Positions 26,969-36,189 of a DNA stretch of 64,000 bases are shown piece by piece (the stretch's first letter is position 1; each line of letters opens with the position of its first letter). The position numbers and the translations under genes were made by a program. This DNA comes from Sphingobacterium spiritivorum. GTDB lineage: Bacteria; Bacteroidota; Bacteroidia; Sphingobacteriales; Sphingobacteriaceae. The notes under the pieces were generated by a model. The model saw only the letters and a program-made list of their open reading frames with translations, did not search any database and was not told the DNA's origin. Location: NCBI RefSeq assembly GCF_016725325.1, contig NZ_CP068083.1, forward strand, positions 3,100,001 to 3,164,000. Direction: 5' to 3'.

Positions 26969-29059
26969 ATGAAATACCTACAGATAATAATGTGCTTTCT
27001 TGTGCTGATTCTGACCAAGTCCGTTTCAGCACAGGCTACCTATCCTTTTGGAACGATCAGTAAGCGTATCGTTGATGATCACCTGCGAACGGATGCCGGT
27101 GCGGATAAGCGGGCAGAAGATATGTTGGCCAAAATGAGTAAAAACGGAAGCTGGGATGATATCGATTATGCGGATGTCGTTTTTACAAAATGGACTCCTT
27201 CTGATCATCTCACACGACTGTCACTTCTTATTCAGTCTTATATCAACAAGGACGGAAAGCATTATAATGATCCTAAGTTTTATAATGCTATCGTACAGGC
27301 CTATCAATTCTGGTATGATAAAGATCCGAAAAGCGGCAATTGGTGGCATAATGAAATCAGTGTACCACAGCAACTGGGGGTGCTGTTGATATTATCCCGT
27401 TACGGAGCTAAAAAACTACCGGCAGAACTTGATCAGAAGCTGATAGAACGTATGAAAAGAGGTGATGCAGCAGCAAAGACGGGCGCCAATAAAACAGATA
27501 TCGCTATGCACTATTTTTACAGATCACTGCTTACCGAAGATAAAGAACTTCTGAGCTATTCTCTGAGCGAGCTGTATCAGCCTGTACAATTAGTTGACGG
27601 AGAAGAGGGACTGCAATATGACTATTCTTATTTACAACATGGTCCTCAACTCTATATTTCAGGATATGGGAATGTGTATCTGACCGGATTATTCACAATT
27701 TTAAAATACGTTTACAATACACCTTATTTTATTGCTGAGGATAAATTGGCGCTGTTAACCGGTTTCTATCGTCATACTTTTCTCCCTATGCACCGCGGTA
27801 AATACATGGATTTTAATGTAGAAGGAAGAGGAGTGAGCAGAAAAGATATCTTGCTGAAAACGAATGAGCCTAAACGTCTGGATATCGCTATGCTGATCGA
27901 TAGTAAGAATATAAAAGCTTACGAATCAGAGAAGGCTAAATTTGAAAACCCTTCTAATCTTTCAAAAGAGGTAAAACCAGTTCACCGTTATTTCTGGAAA
28001 GCAGATTTTACCCTTCATAACCGTCCTGAATATCATGTGTCTGTACGGACAGCAAGTGACCGTACCAACAGAAGTGAGGCCGGAAATGGTGAAAATTTGT
28101 ATGGAAGATACTTGTCTGATGGTGCCATGAATATACAGCAGAATGGAGCAGAATACATGAATATAATGCCCGTATGGGAATGGGATAAAATTCCGGGGAC
28201 GACATCTCCCGATCATAAAGAGGATAAACTGATGGATACAGAATGGGGAGTGCGCGGGAATAATCAGTTTGCCGGAGGAGTATCAGACAGTCTCTATGGA
28301 GTTACAGCTTACCAGATGAATTACGATGCTGTGCAAGCCAAAAAATCATGGTTTTTCTTTGATCAGGAAATCCTCTGTCTGGGCGCTGATATCAACAGTG
28401 ATCTGGATGTTCCGATTACCACTACCGTCAATCAGGCCTGGTTACAGGGTGCCATACAATTGGATGGTAAAACAACAGTCAAAAAACAAGCTCCTATGCC
28501 CGTTTCGGCTTCCTGGTTGTGGCATAATGGATCGGGATATGTGATTGCAGAAGGACAGAAAACATTTCTTTCAGCAGAAACACAGGAAGGGTCATGGAAA
28601 CGGATCAATAAATCAGGAGAGGCAGCACCTGTTAAAGGAGAGGTATTTAAGTTATGGATTGATCATGGGATACGGCCTAAGGATGCACACTATGAATACC
28701 GTGTATTGCCTGCCCTGTCCAGTGCCAAAGCATTTGCCAAGGTAAAGAATCAGGCTCAGGTAATCGAAAATACAAAGCGGGCTCAGATTGTATACCATGC
28801 CGCAAATCAGTTGCTTATGGGCGTAATGTATGAGGCTGGCAAAATTGAACATGCAGGATTGATGTTGACAACGGATAAGCCCTGTGTTTTTATGCTGAGA
28901 AAAACCGGCAATCAGGTAATTCTGGATATTGCAGATCCGCTTTATAAAGAGACACAGATCACGGTTAGTGCAGGACAGGGCACAGCTGGGCAACCCCGGA
29001 CGATATCTCTTCCGCAACGGGAGTTACAGGGATCTACCATGAGACAGATTATGAATTAG
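26969..29059 (+). CDS. Polysaccharide lyase family 8 (chondroitin AC / hyaluronate lyase)
   Basis: A 696-residue exported lyase that cuts chondroitin sulfate or hyaluronan by beta-elimination, giving 4,5-unsaturated disaccharides. Signal peptide 1-21 (SVSAQ). Domains: alpha/alpha toroid (about 25-340), then the beta-sandwich domains. From memory of the Pedobacter heparinus chondroitinase AC sequence, the whole chain aligns closely, with the catalytic set shifted by one: Asn174 (TGANKTDIA), His224 (SYLQHGPQL), Tyr233 (ISGYG), Arg287/Arg291 (NVEGRGVSRKD) and Glu370 (NRSEAGNGENLYG). All are present, so it should be active. It starts 13 bp after the sulfatase gene, in the same operon. Confidence 0.94.
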   Translation: MKYLQIIMCFLVLILTKSVSAQATYPFGTISKRIVDDHLRTDAGADKRAEDMLAKMSKNGSWDDIDYADVVFTKWTPSDHLTRLSLLIQSYINKDGKHYNDPKFYNAIVQAYQFWYDKDPKSGNWWHNEISVPQQLGVLLILSRYGAKKLPAELDQKLIERMKRGDAAAKTGANKTDIAMHYFYRSLLTEDKELLSYSLSELYQPVQLVDGEEGLQYDYSYLQHGPQLYISGYGNVYLTGLFTILKYVYNTPYFIAEDKLALLTGFYRHTFLPMHRGKYMDFNVEGRGVSRKDILLKTNEPKRLDIAMLIDSKNIKAYESEKAKFENPSNLSKEVKPVHRYFWKADFTLHNRPEYHVSVRTASDRTNRSEAGNGENLYGRYLSDGAMNIQQNGAEYMNIMPVWEWDKIPGTTSPDHKEDKLMDTEWGVRGNNQFAGGVSDSLYGVTAYQMNYDAVQAKKSWFFFDQEILCLGADINSDLDVPITTTVNQAWLQGAIQLDGKTTVKKQAPMPVSASWLWHNGSGYVIAEGQKTFLSAETQEGSWKRINKSGEAAPVKGEVFKLWIDHGIRPKDAHYEYRVLPALSSAKAFAKVKNQAQVIENTKRAQIVYHAANQLLMGVMYEAGKIEHAGLMLTTDKPCVFMLRKTGNQVILDIADPLYKETQITVSAGQGTAGQPRTISLPQRELQGSTMRQIMN

Positions 29060-29091
29060 ACCAATTAAACCACTATAAACCACTAATATTT

Positions 29092-32000
29092 ATGAATAGT
29101 ATTCGAATAATAAGCCTGTTCCTGATGATGCTGATCTGGCATACAGGATCTGCCCAATCGGGAAGGACCGTTACCGGGACGGTCTATGACGAGGAAACCC
29201 GGCAGCCTTTACCGGGTGTATCTATTTCTCTGCAAAATGCAAAAGCAGGTACAGTTACCGATACACAGGGGAAATTTAATCTTACGATTTCCGGTACCGA
29301 TGCGGTGTTAACGTTTAAATACATCGGATATGAGTCCAAAGATGTCCGTATTCCCGGTGCGGGAGCGATGTCTGTAACGCTCCGTAAAGATAACCGGTCT
29401 TTAGATGAAGTCGTTGTCATAGGCTATGGAGAAGTTCAGCGTAAAGATGTAACCGGATCTGTAGGGTCCGTTAAAATGGAAGATATCAAACGGGCTCCGG
29501 TAGGATCAGCTCTGGAAGCTCTTGCCGGACGCGTTGCGGGTGTGCAGGTTACTTCAGAAAGTGGTAAACCGGGATCAGGTGTTAACATTGTTGTAAGGGG
29601 GGCTAACTCTCTGACACAATCCAACGAACCGCTCTATGTTATTGATGGATTTCCGATGGAAGATGCAAATGCCAATGTGTTGAATCCTGCGGAGATCGAA
29701 TCTATAGAAATACTTAAGGATGCTTCTGCTACAGCTATATACGGAGCCAGAGGTGCAAATGGAGTTGTCCTCATCACAACACGCAAAGGTAAGGAAGGAG
29801 CTCCGGTTATCAACTATTCCGGTTATGTAGGTGTACAGCAGATTATCAATAAAATGGAACTGATGAATCCTTATGAGTTTGTGAAATTACAAAGAGATAT
29901 TGACTCTGTCGGAATCAAACTCACGTATTTCAGAGAGGGTAAAGGTCTGGAAGATTACCGTAATGCAACCGGAAATGACTGGCAGGATCTGCTTTTCAAA
30001 ACAGCTACTATGCAGGATCATTCCTTATCGGTAATGGGGGGAAATAAATCGACTAAATATTCTTTTTCCGGAAATGTATTTAATCAGGATGGTATCATTA
30101 TCAATTCAGGATTCAGAAGATATCAGGGAAAAATGACTTTAGATCAGACCTTCAATAAACTCAAAGTGGGTGTTAATGCCATGTATACTGCAACTAAAAC
30201 TTCGGGTACTAATCCATCTGCACCGGATGCCACCTATTCGGCGATGAATTATCTGATGTACAGTGTCTGGGGATACCGTCCGGTAGGATTTGGAAATGAT
30301 ACCGATCTTGTTAATTCATTGATAGATCCTGATGTGGATGCCAGTAACGATTATCGTATCAATCCGATTATGTCTGCGGAAAATGAATACCGGGCTAATT
30401 TTAACAACAGATTGATTGCGAATGGGTATGCAGAATATGCTTTTACCAAAGACCTGAAACTTCGTATCAACGGCGGTATCAACAAGACCGACTGGAGACA
30501 GGAATCTTTTAATAATTCGATGACGCGTTACGGTTACTGGGCCAGTATCAATAAAGTGAACGGTTCTATTATGTATACCGATAGCTATACCTGGCTGAAT
30601 GAGAACCTGCTGACCTATAATAAGAAATTTGGTAAAGATCATACATTGAATGCGGTGACTGGTATCACATTTCAGGAAAATATCTGGAAGCGGTATGGCC
30701 TTTCTGCAATACAGCTTCCCAATGAAAATCTGGGTCTGGCTGGCTTGAGTCAGGGAATTGCACAACCTGTTACCTCCCTGAATACAGAATGGTCACTGAT
30801 GTCTTATCTGGCCCGGGTAAACTATAGTTATCAGAATAAGTACCTTCTTACCGCTTCCTACCGGGCAGATGGTTCTTCCAAATTCAGAAAAAATAACAGA
30901 TGGGGGTATTTTCCGTCGGCAGCATTTGCATGGAGACTGATCAATGAAAGCTTTATGAAAGAACAAACCTTGTTTTCAGATGCGAAAGTGCGTTTGGGAT
31001 ATGGGGTGACAGGAAATAACAGAGTTAATGAATATGCGACCTATGCCCAGTTAAGTTTTGATAATACAGGACCAGGGACAAATGGTTATTACCCCTTTAA
31101 TAACACGATTACACAAGGCGTATATCTGAGTTCTATTGCTAATCCCGATCTGCGTTGGGAAAGCACCAAACAATCTAACATTGGGGTGGATCTTGGATTA
31201 TTCAAGCAACGTTTACTGTTGACAGTAGATTATTATAAGAAAAAGACTACAGATCTGCTGTTGAATGCCAGTCTGCCTCTGAGTACAGGTTATTCCACTG
31301 CTTTCAAGAATATCGGTGCTACTACTAATCAAGGTCTGGAAATCAGTTTATCAGGAGATGTAATAAAGAAAACCGACTTTAACTGGAATTCATCTTTCAA
31401 TATCGCATTCAATAAAAACCGTGTGGTATCTCTGACCGAAAATCAGGAAAGTATTACAAGCACAGTTCCGTGGGATCAAAACTATACCTCAATTCCACTC
31501 TATATTGCAAAAATCGGACAGCCAATCGGACAAATTTATGGATTTATATGGGATGGAGTATACCAGTATGAAGACTTCAATCTGTTGCCTAACGGCACAT
31601 ATGAGCTCAAATCCGGAGTGACTACAAATGGCAATTCGAGATCTAATATCCGCCCCGGAGATATTAAATACCGGGATCTGAATGGGGATAATGTCGTCGA
31701 TAACTACGACAGGACAGTGATCGGAAATGCTTATCCCATTCATCAGGGAGGATTCTCCAACAATTTCAGATATAAGAATTTTGATCTGAATGTGTTTATG
31801 CAGTGGTCGTATGGAAATGATGTAGTCAATGCGAACCGGCTTTGGTTTGAGGCAGGAAACAAAACCAACCTCAATCAGTTTGCAACATTTGAAAACAGAT
31901 GGACACCTGAGAATCAAACCAATGAGATGTTTAGAGTCGGTGGAATGGGACCTTATGCTTATTCATCCCGTGTCGTGGAAGATGCCTCTTATCTCAGGTT

Positions 32001-32226
32001 GAAAACGGTGTCGTTGGGTTATAATTTTGATCCGAAAGTGTTAAGTAAGTTGAAGATCAGAAGTTTGCGTATATATGCGACCGCTCAAAACCTGTATACG
32101 TTTACAAATTATTCCGGTTTTGATCCGGAAGTAGCGGTATACTATTCGGCTTTGACACCGGGCTTTGATTATTCATCATACCCTCGCCCAAAAACCTATG
32201 TATTTGGAGTAAATGTTGGTTTGTAA
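29092..32226 (+). CDS. SusC/RagA family TonB-dependent outer-membrane transporter
   Basis: A 1044-residue TonB-linked barrel. Signal peptide 1-22, carboxypeptidase-like regulatory domain (about 25-100, TVTGTVYDEETRQPLPGVSI), then the plug (about 105-225) with the SusC signatures VVIGYGEVQRKDVTGSV, PLYVIDGFPMED and DASATAIYGARGANGVVLIT, and the 22-strand barrel ending in a terminal aromatic-like strand (KTYVFGVNVGL). It imports oligosaccharides released by the surface lyase, powered through TonB. It is directly followed by its SusD partner. There is no FecR-sensor type N-terminal STN domain, so it is controlled by the HTCS and not by an anti-sigma factor. Confidence 0.95.
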   Translation: MNSIRIISLFLMMLIWHTGSAQSGRTVTGTVYDEETRQPLPGVSISLQNAKAGTVTDTQGKFNLTISGTDAVLTFKYIGYESKDVRIPGAGAMSVTLRKDNRSLDEVVVIGYGEVQRKDVTGSVGSVKMEDIKRAPVGSALEALAGRVAGVQVTSESGKPGSGVNIVVRGANSLTQSNEPLYVIDGFPMEDANANVLNPAEIESIEILKDASATAIYGARGANGVVLITTRKGKEGAPVINYSGYVGVQQIINKMELMNPYEFVKLQRDIDSVGIKLTYFREGKGLEDYRNATGNDWQDLLFKTATMQDHSLSVMGGNKSTKYSFSGNVFNQDGIIINSGFRRYQGKMTLDQTFNKLKVGVNAMYTATKTSGTNPSAPDATYSAMNYLMYSVWGYRPVGFGNDTDLVNSLIDPDVDASNDYRINPIMSAENEYRANFNNRLIANGYAEYAFTKDLKLRINGGINKTDWRQESFNNSMTRYGYWASINKVNGSIMYTDSYTWLNENLLTYNKKFGKDHTLNAVTGITFQENIWKRYGLSAIQLPNENLGLAGLSQGIAQPVTSLNTEWSLMSYLARVNYSYQNKYLLTASYRADGSSKFRKNNRWGYFPSAAFAWRLINESFMKEQTLFSDAKVRLGYGVTGNNRVNEYATYAQLSFDNTGPGTNGYYPFNNTITQGVYLSSIANPDLRWESTKQSNIGVDLGLFKQRLLLTVDYYKKKTTDLLLNASLPLSTGYSTAFKNIGATTNQGLEISLSGDVIKKTDFNWNSSFNIAFNKNRVVSLTENQESITSTVPWDQNYTSIPLYIAKIGQPIGQIYGFIWDGVYQYEDFNLLPNGTYELKSGVTTNGNSRSNIRPGDIKYRDLNGDNVVDNYDRTVIGNAYPIHQGGFSNNFRYKNFDLNVFMQWSYGNDVVNANRLWFEAGNKTNLNQFATFENRWTPENQTNEMFRVGGMGPYAYSSRVVEDASYLRLKTVSLGYNFDPKVLSKLKIRSLRIYATAQNLYTFTNYSGFDPEVAVYYSALTPGFDYSSYPRPKTYVFGVNVGL

Positions 32227-32244
32227 GACTTTAAAAAGATAAAT

Positions 32245-33810
32245 ATGAAAATCACGATAAAAAATATCTCTTCAACAGCAGTGCTGCTGATGGTGATCGT
32301 TTTCCTGTTACCGGGATGTAGTAAATTTCTGGATAAGGACCCTACTTTCATCGTTAAAGAAAACTATTATAAAACAGAAGCCGATGTACAGGCCGGACTG
32401 ACAGGAGTATACGATATCCTGGGTAAGGAAGAAGTGTACGGAAGCAACCTGTCTGTTTACCTTCCTATTTCCGATGAAGGTGTATATTACCGGAGTGCCT
32501 ATGTGGCAGGATTATCGGTCTACAATTTTGATGCTTCCGAAAGTAATGTGCGTGCATTGTGGCGCTATCTGTACGAAGGTATTGAAAGAGCAAATACACT
32601 GTTATACCGGATCAATGAAGTGCAAATGGATGAAACGGTAAAAAGAGTGACGATAGGAGAGGCTAAGTTTTTGAGAGCCTATTATTATTTCCTGCTGGTA
32701 AGCCACTGGGGCAATGTTCCCTTGAAAACATTGCCGACAGCATCTGTTACAGATGTCAATATAGAAGGAACTGCAGCAAAAGACATCTATACGTTTGTAG
32801 TCTCTGAAATGGAGGCTGCGGAAGCAATGGTTAAAAACATCAATGAATATGGTTATTCAGGTCGGGTTACTAGGACAGCTATACAAGGTATACTGGCTCG
32901 TGTTTACCTTAAAATGGCAGGATTTCCGCTTAACGATGTTTCCAAATATGAGAAAGCATTAGAGTGGTCAGGAAAAGTAGTGCATTCTTCTGGCTATCAG
33001 CATGCGTTGATTGGTGACTATGCAAAACTGTTTAAAGATATGGCATCAGACAAATACAATATTCAGGAATCTATATGGGAAGTTGAGTTTGCAGGTAATC
33101 GTTCGGCAGATTTTGAAGCCGGTCGTCTGGGAAATGCCATCGGAATTCAATGTAATGATGAGGCATATGGTTATTCCTACGGGTTTATTGCAACCACTAA
33201 GCGACTGTATCAGGCATATGAAAATACCGACCTGCGCAGAGACTGGAATATCGCTACCTACAAATATTCCTATGTAAATAACAAAGTTACCGATTCAGTA
33301 TATTATGCAGCTACAGATATTGAAAACCGGCATGCTGCCAAATACCGGAGACCATATGAAAGGGTTTTGCCCCGCAATAAAAACTACACGCCTATTAATT
33401 TTCCATTACTGCGTTACTCGGATGTATTGTTAATGTATGCGGAAGCTGAAAATGAAGTCAATGGAGCTACTGCAGAAGCCAAAGCTGCGGTTAAGCAGGT
33501 GCGTGACCGGGCCAAAGCATCCGATAAGAGTACAGCCATAGGTACTAAAGATGATATGAGACAACTCATTCGTGATGAGCGTTTCCGCGAATTAGCATTT
33601 GAAGGAATCCGTAAATATGATCTCATCCGCTGGGGACTCTTTCAGTCTAATATGAAGTCACTTGCAACTGAGATCGAAGCATCTGCACCGGCAGCAGTTA
33701 AATACATGTCTTTGGCTGGGAAAAATGTTGCCGATCGGGATCTCCTGCTTCCTATTCCAATTGCGGAGATCTCATTGAATAATGCTATTAAACAAAATCC
33801 GGGGTGGTAA
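32245..33810 (+). CDS. SusD/RagB family nutrient-binding outer-membrane lipoprotein
   Basis: A 521-residue lipoprotein (lipobox LLPGCS, Cys at about residue 26) with TPR-like helices. The family signatures are visible: GEAKFLRAYYYFLLVSHWGN in the N-terminal part, and the C-terminal SusD motif LRYSDVLLMYAEAENEVNG with RDERFRELAFEGIRKYDLIRWG. It forms the lid of the SusC barrel and binds the glycan at the cell surface. It begins 18 bp after SusC and belongs to the same operon. Confidence 0.95.
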   Translation: MKITIKNISSTAVLLMVIVFLLPGCSKFLDKDPTFIVKENYYKTEADVQAGLTGVYDILGKEEVYGSNLSVYLPISDEGVYYRSAYVAGLSVYNFDASESNVRALWRYLYEGIERANTLLYRINEVQMDETVKRVTIGEAKFLRAYYYFLLVSHWGNVPLKTLPTASVTDVNIEGTAAKDIYTFVVSEMEAAEAMVKNINEYGYSGRVTRTAIQGILARVYLKMAGFPLNDVSKYEKALEWSGKVVHSSGYQHALIGDYAKLFKDMASDKYNIQESIWEVEFAGNRSADFEAGRLGNAIGIQCNDEAYGYSYGFIATTKRLYQAYENTDLRRDWNIATYKYSYVNNKVTDSVYYAATDIENRHAAKYRRPYERVLPRNKNYTPINFPLLRYSDVLLMYAEAENEVNGATAEAKAAVKQVRDRAKASDKSTAIGTKDDMRQLIRDERFRELAFEGIRKYDLIRWGLFQSNMKSLATEIEASAPAAVKYMSLAGKNVADRDLLLPIPIAEISLNNAIKQNPGW

Positions 33811-33828
33811 TAATCAGTTGATACTTAT

Positions 33829-34755
33829 ATGAAAAAGATAGTATATATATTATCATTATGCTACTTGCTGGTAGCATGTGAAAAAAGAGAAAATTTACCG
33901 GTATCCTTATCGGTCAGTACAGAAAAAGCCAATTATAAGGTTGGAGATACTGTTCGTTTTGTGTTAAGTGGTAATCCGGATCAACTGGTATTCTGGTCTG
34001 GTGAAGAAAGTCACCGTTACATATACCGGGATCGTACACGTGCAGAGAGCGAGGTAATCCAGCTTTCTTTTGCGTCAAACAGAAGATACGGTGCTGATAC
34101 CCAGCAGCCGAATTCTTTGCGCTTACTTGCTACGCAAAATTTTAATGCCGTATATGACGCTGCAAACATTATTCCATCAGATTGGATCGATATTACAAGT
34201 GCCTTTACGCTATCACCCATCCAGTCAAACGATGCCACTTATGCACCTTCCGGCACCGTCAATTTACTGGCATTACAACAGACAGGTCTGACTGTAGATG
34301 TTCAGAAGCCAATCTATTTTGCTTTTAAATATACGGGTGTGACGGGATCTACACAACCACGCTGGTGGATCAATGCATTTAATATCAATACCATCACAAG
34401 CGATGGACAGGTACTCACGGTATCGGGTATAAAAGAAGCAGGATGGAAATTTGTAAAAGTACTCCCATCTTCTCCGGTTACATGGATATTTGGGACCGAT
34501 AATATCCTTAAGTATGCCGGTGGTGCAGCCGCTGTAGGAAGTAATCAGGTATGGGCAGTGACTTCAGGTCTGAATCTAACTACCGTAAGCCCGGATACAG
34601 GAGTTGCACTCAAAAACATGGCCACCCGAATGGATAGCCATAGTCATGTGTATACAAAGCCTGGTAAATATACAGTAACCTTTGTCGCTGCCAATGCAAA
34701 TATATATGGACAGGATCAGGTTACTAAAGATGTCACAGTTAATATTACAGAATAA
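33829..34755 (+). CDS. DUF5017-like surface lipoprotein of the glycan locus
   Basis: A 308-residue lipoprotein (lipobox YLLVACE, Cys at residue 17) made almost entirely of beta-strands. The N-terminal part (VSTEKANYKVGDTVRFVLSG) looks like an immunoglobulin-fold or PKD-type domain; the middle (SDWIDITSAFTLS, PRWWINAFNINT) fits the DUF5017 family found after SusD genes in Bacteroidota; the C-terminus (HSHVYTKPGKYTVTFVAANA) is a second PKD-like module. By position it is a SusE/SusF-like surface glycan-binding protein. The exact ligand is inferred only from the neighbouring lyase. Confidence 0.75.
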   Translation: MKKIVYILSLCYLLVACEKRENLPVSLSVSTEKANYKVGDTVRFVLSGNPDQLVFWSGEESHRYIYRDRTRAESEVIQLSFASNRRYGADTQQPNSLRLLATQNFNAVYDAANIIPSDWIDITSAFTLSPIQSNDATYAPSGTVNLLALQQTGLTVDVQKPIYFAFKYTGVTGSTQPRWWINAFNINTITSDGQVLTVSGIKEAGWKFVKVLPSSPVTWIFGTDNILKYAGGAAAVGSNQVWAVTSGLNLTTVSPDTGVALKNMATRMDSHSHVYTKPGKYTVTFVAANANIYGQDQVTKDVTVNITE

Positions 34756-34806
34756 GAACTGAATGGATGAATCTCCAATTAAAAAATAAATTATAATTAT
34801 ATCGAT

Positions 34807-36051
34807 ATGACACGATTATTTAAAGCCACTGCGCTCTCTATGTTAGCCCTTACAATGGCATGTTCTTCCAGCTCAGAAAATTTTGTTGCTAAAGATTTCA
34901 AAAGAGCAGAAGAGCAGTACACCGTATTACTCAACAATTCCAAAGATATTACCGTTTTTCCGCGTACTCTGGATTCTGCCGGCAATGTGAAAGGTACGGA
35001 TGTATGGGACTGGACTGGAGGATTTTTTGCGGGCAGCCTTTGGAATATATACGAATATAACAAAGATCCAAAGTGGGAAGCAGCAGCTATAAAATGGACA
35101 GAAGCACTGGAAGAGGGGAAATTTCTGACCCAGCACCATGACATTGGTTTTGTAATGTATTGTTCCTATGGTAATGCAATAAAAAACCTGAAAGACAGCA
35201 CAAAAATAAATGCCTATAATAAGATTCTTATTCAGTCTGCAGAGTCCGCACTGACACGATATAATCCAAAGGTTGGATTGATCAAATCGTGGAATTCAAA
35301 AATGTCATGGGACAAGAAAACACTTTGGAATTATCCGGTCATAATCGATAATATGATGAACCTTGAAATGTTGTTTTACGTGAGTAAACTGACCGGGGAT
35401 GATAAATATAAAAAAGTTGCTATCAGCCATGCAGATCAGACTATGAAATACCATTTCCGTCCGGATTACAGCACCTATCATGTAGTAGACTATGATACGA
35501 TTTCTGGTAAAGTATTACATCAGCAGACTAATCAGGGTTTTGCAGACAATTCTACCTGGTCCAGAGGGCAGGCCTGGGCTGTATACGGGTATACAGTGAT
35601 GTACCGGGAAACAAAAGATCCGAAGTATCTGGCAACCGCACAACATGCAGCAGATTTTTTTCTTAATCATGCTAATTTACCTGAAGATAAAGTTCCGTAC
35701 TGGGATTTTAATGTAAATCAGGAAGGCTATAAACCTGATTGGGCGTATGATGCCAAGCGCTATGATGTAATACACCGCGATGCTTCAGCAGCAGCCATTG
35801 TTGCTTCTGCACTTCTTGAATTAAGCGGTTATGCACAGGAAAAAGGCAAAACCTATCTGGAAGCATCTGAGCATATTCTTAAATCACTTTCTTCAGATGA
35901 ATATCTGGCAAAGGCAGGCACCAATGGTGGTTTTCTGTTGTTACATTCTGTGGGCAGTATGCCACATTCCAGTGAGATTGATGTGCCGTTGACTTATGCA
36001 GATTACTATTTTCTGGAAGCCCTTAACCGCTATCGTGAACTGAAAAAATAG
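34807..36051 (+). CDS. Glycoside hydrolase family 88 (unsaturated glucuronyl hydrolase)
   Basis: A 414-residue (alpha/alpha)6 barrel enzyme that hydrolyses the 4,5-unsaturated uronic acid made by the lyase. It has a lipobox-like start (LALTMACS, Cys at 19), so it is probably a periplasmic lipoprotein. Key residues by family pattern: Asp112 in HHDIGFVMYCSYGNA and Asp181 in VIIDNMMNLEMLF, matching the two catalytic aspartates of Bacillus UGL; the aromatic motif DVWDWTGGFFAGSLW and RGQAWAVYGYTVMYRETKDP are also conserved. It closes the locus: lyase, import, then removal of the unsaturated sugar. Final gene of the operon before a strong terminator. Confidence 0.92.
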   Translation: MTRLFKATALSMLALTMACSSSSENFVAKDFKRAEEQYTVLLNNSKDITVFPRTLDSAGNVKGTDVWDWTGGFFAGSLWNIYEYNKDPKWEAAAIKWTEALEEGKFLTQHHDIGFVMYCSYGNAIKNLKDSTKINAYNKILIQSAESALTRYNPKVGLIKSWNSKMSWDKKTLWNYPVIIDNMMNLEMLFYVSKLTGDDKYKKVAISHADQTMKYHFRPDYSTYHVVDYDTISGKVLHQQTNQGFADNSTWSRGQAWAVYGYTVMYRETKDPKYLATAQHAADFFLNHANLPEDKVPYWDFNVNQEGYKPDWAYDAKRYDVIHRDASAAAIVASALLELSGYAQEKGKTYLEASEHILKSLSSDEYLAKAGTNGGFLLLHSVGSMPHSSEIDVPLTYADYYFLEALNRYRELKK

Positions 36052-36115
36052 AGGCAGATCAAACTGTTTCAACGGTAACAGCTGACCGATAAAACAAACT
36101 TCAGCAGTAACAAAT

Positions 36116-36165
36116 AGCCCCTGAACACTATACCTTTCGGTAGTCAAGTGTTCAGGGGCTTGTTT
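36116..36165. terminator. Bidirectional terminator after the glycan locus
   Basis: A 14-bp perfect stem AGCCCCTGAACACT / AGTGTTCAGGGGCT followed by TGTTTTT, between the GH88 gene and the convergent multicopper oxidase gene. Confidence 0.9.
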
Positions 36166-36189
36166 TTACCTGATATATGTATTGAAATT

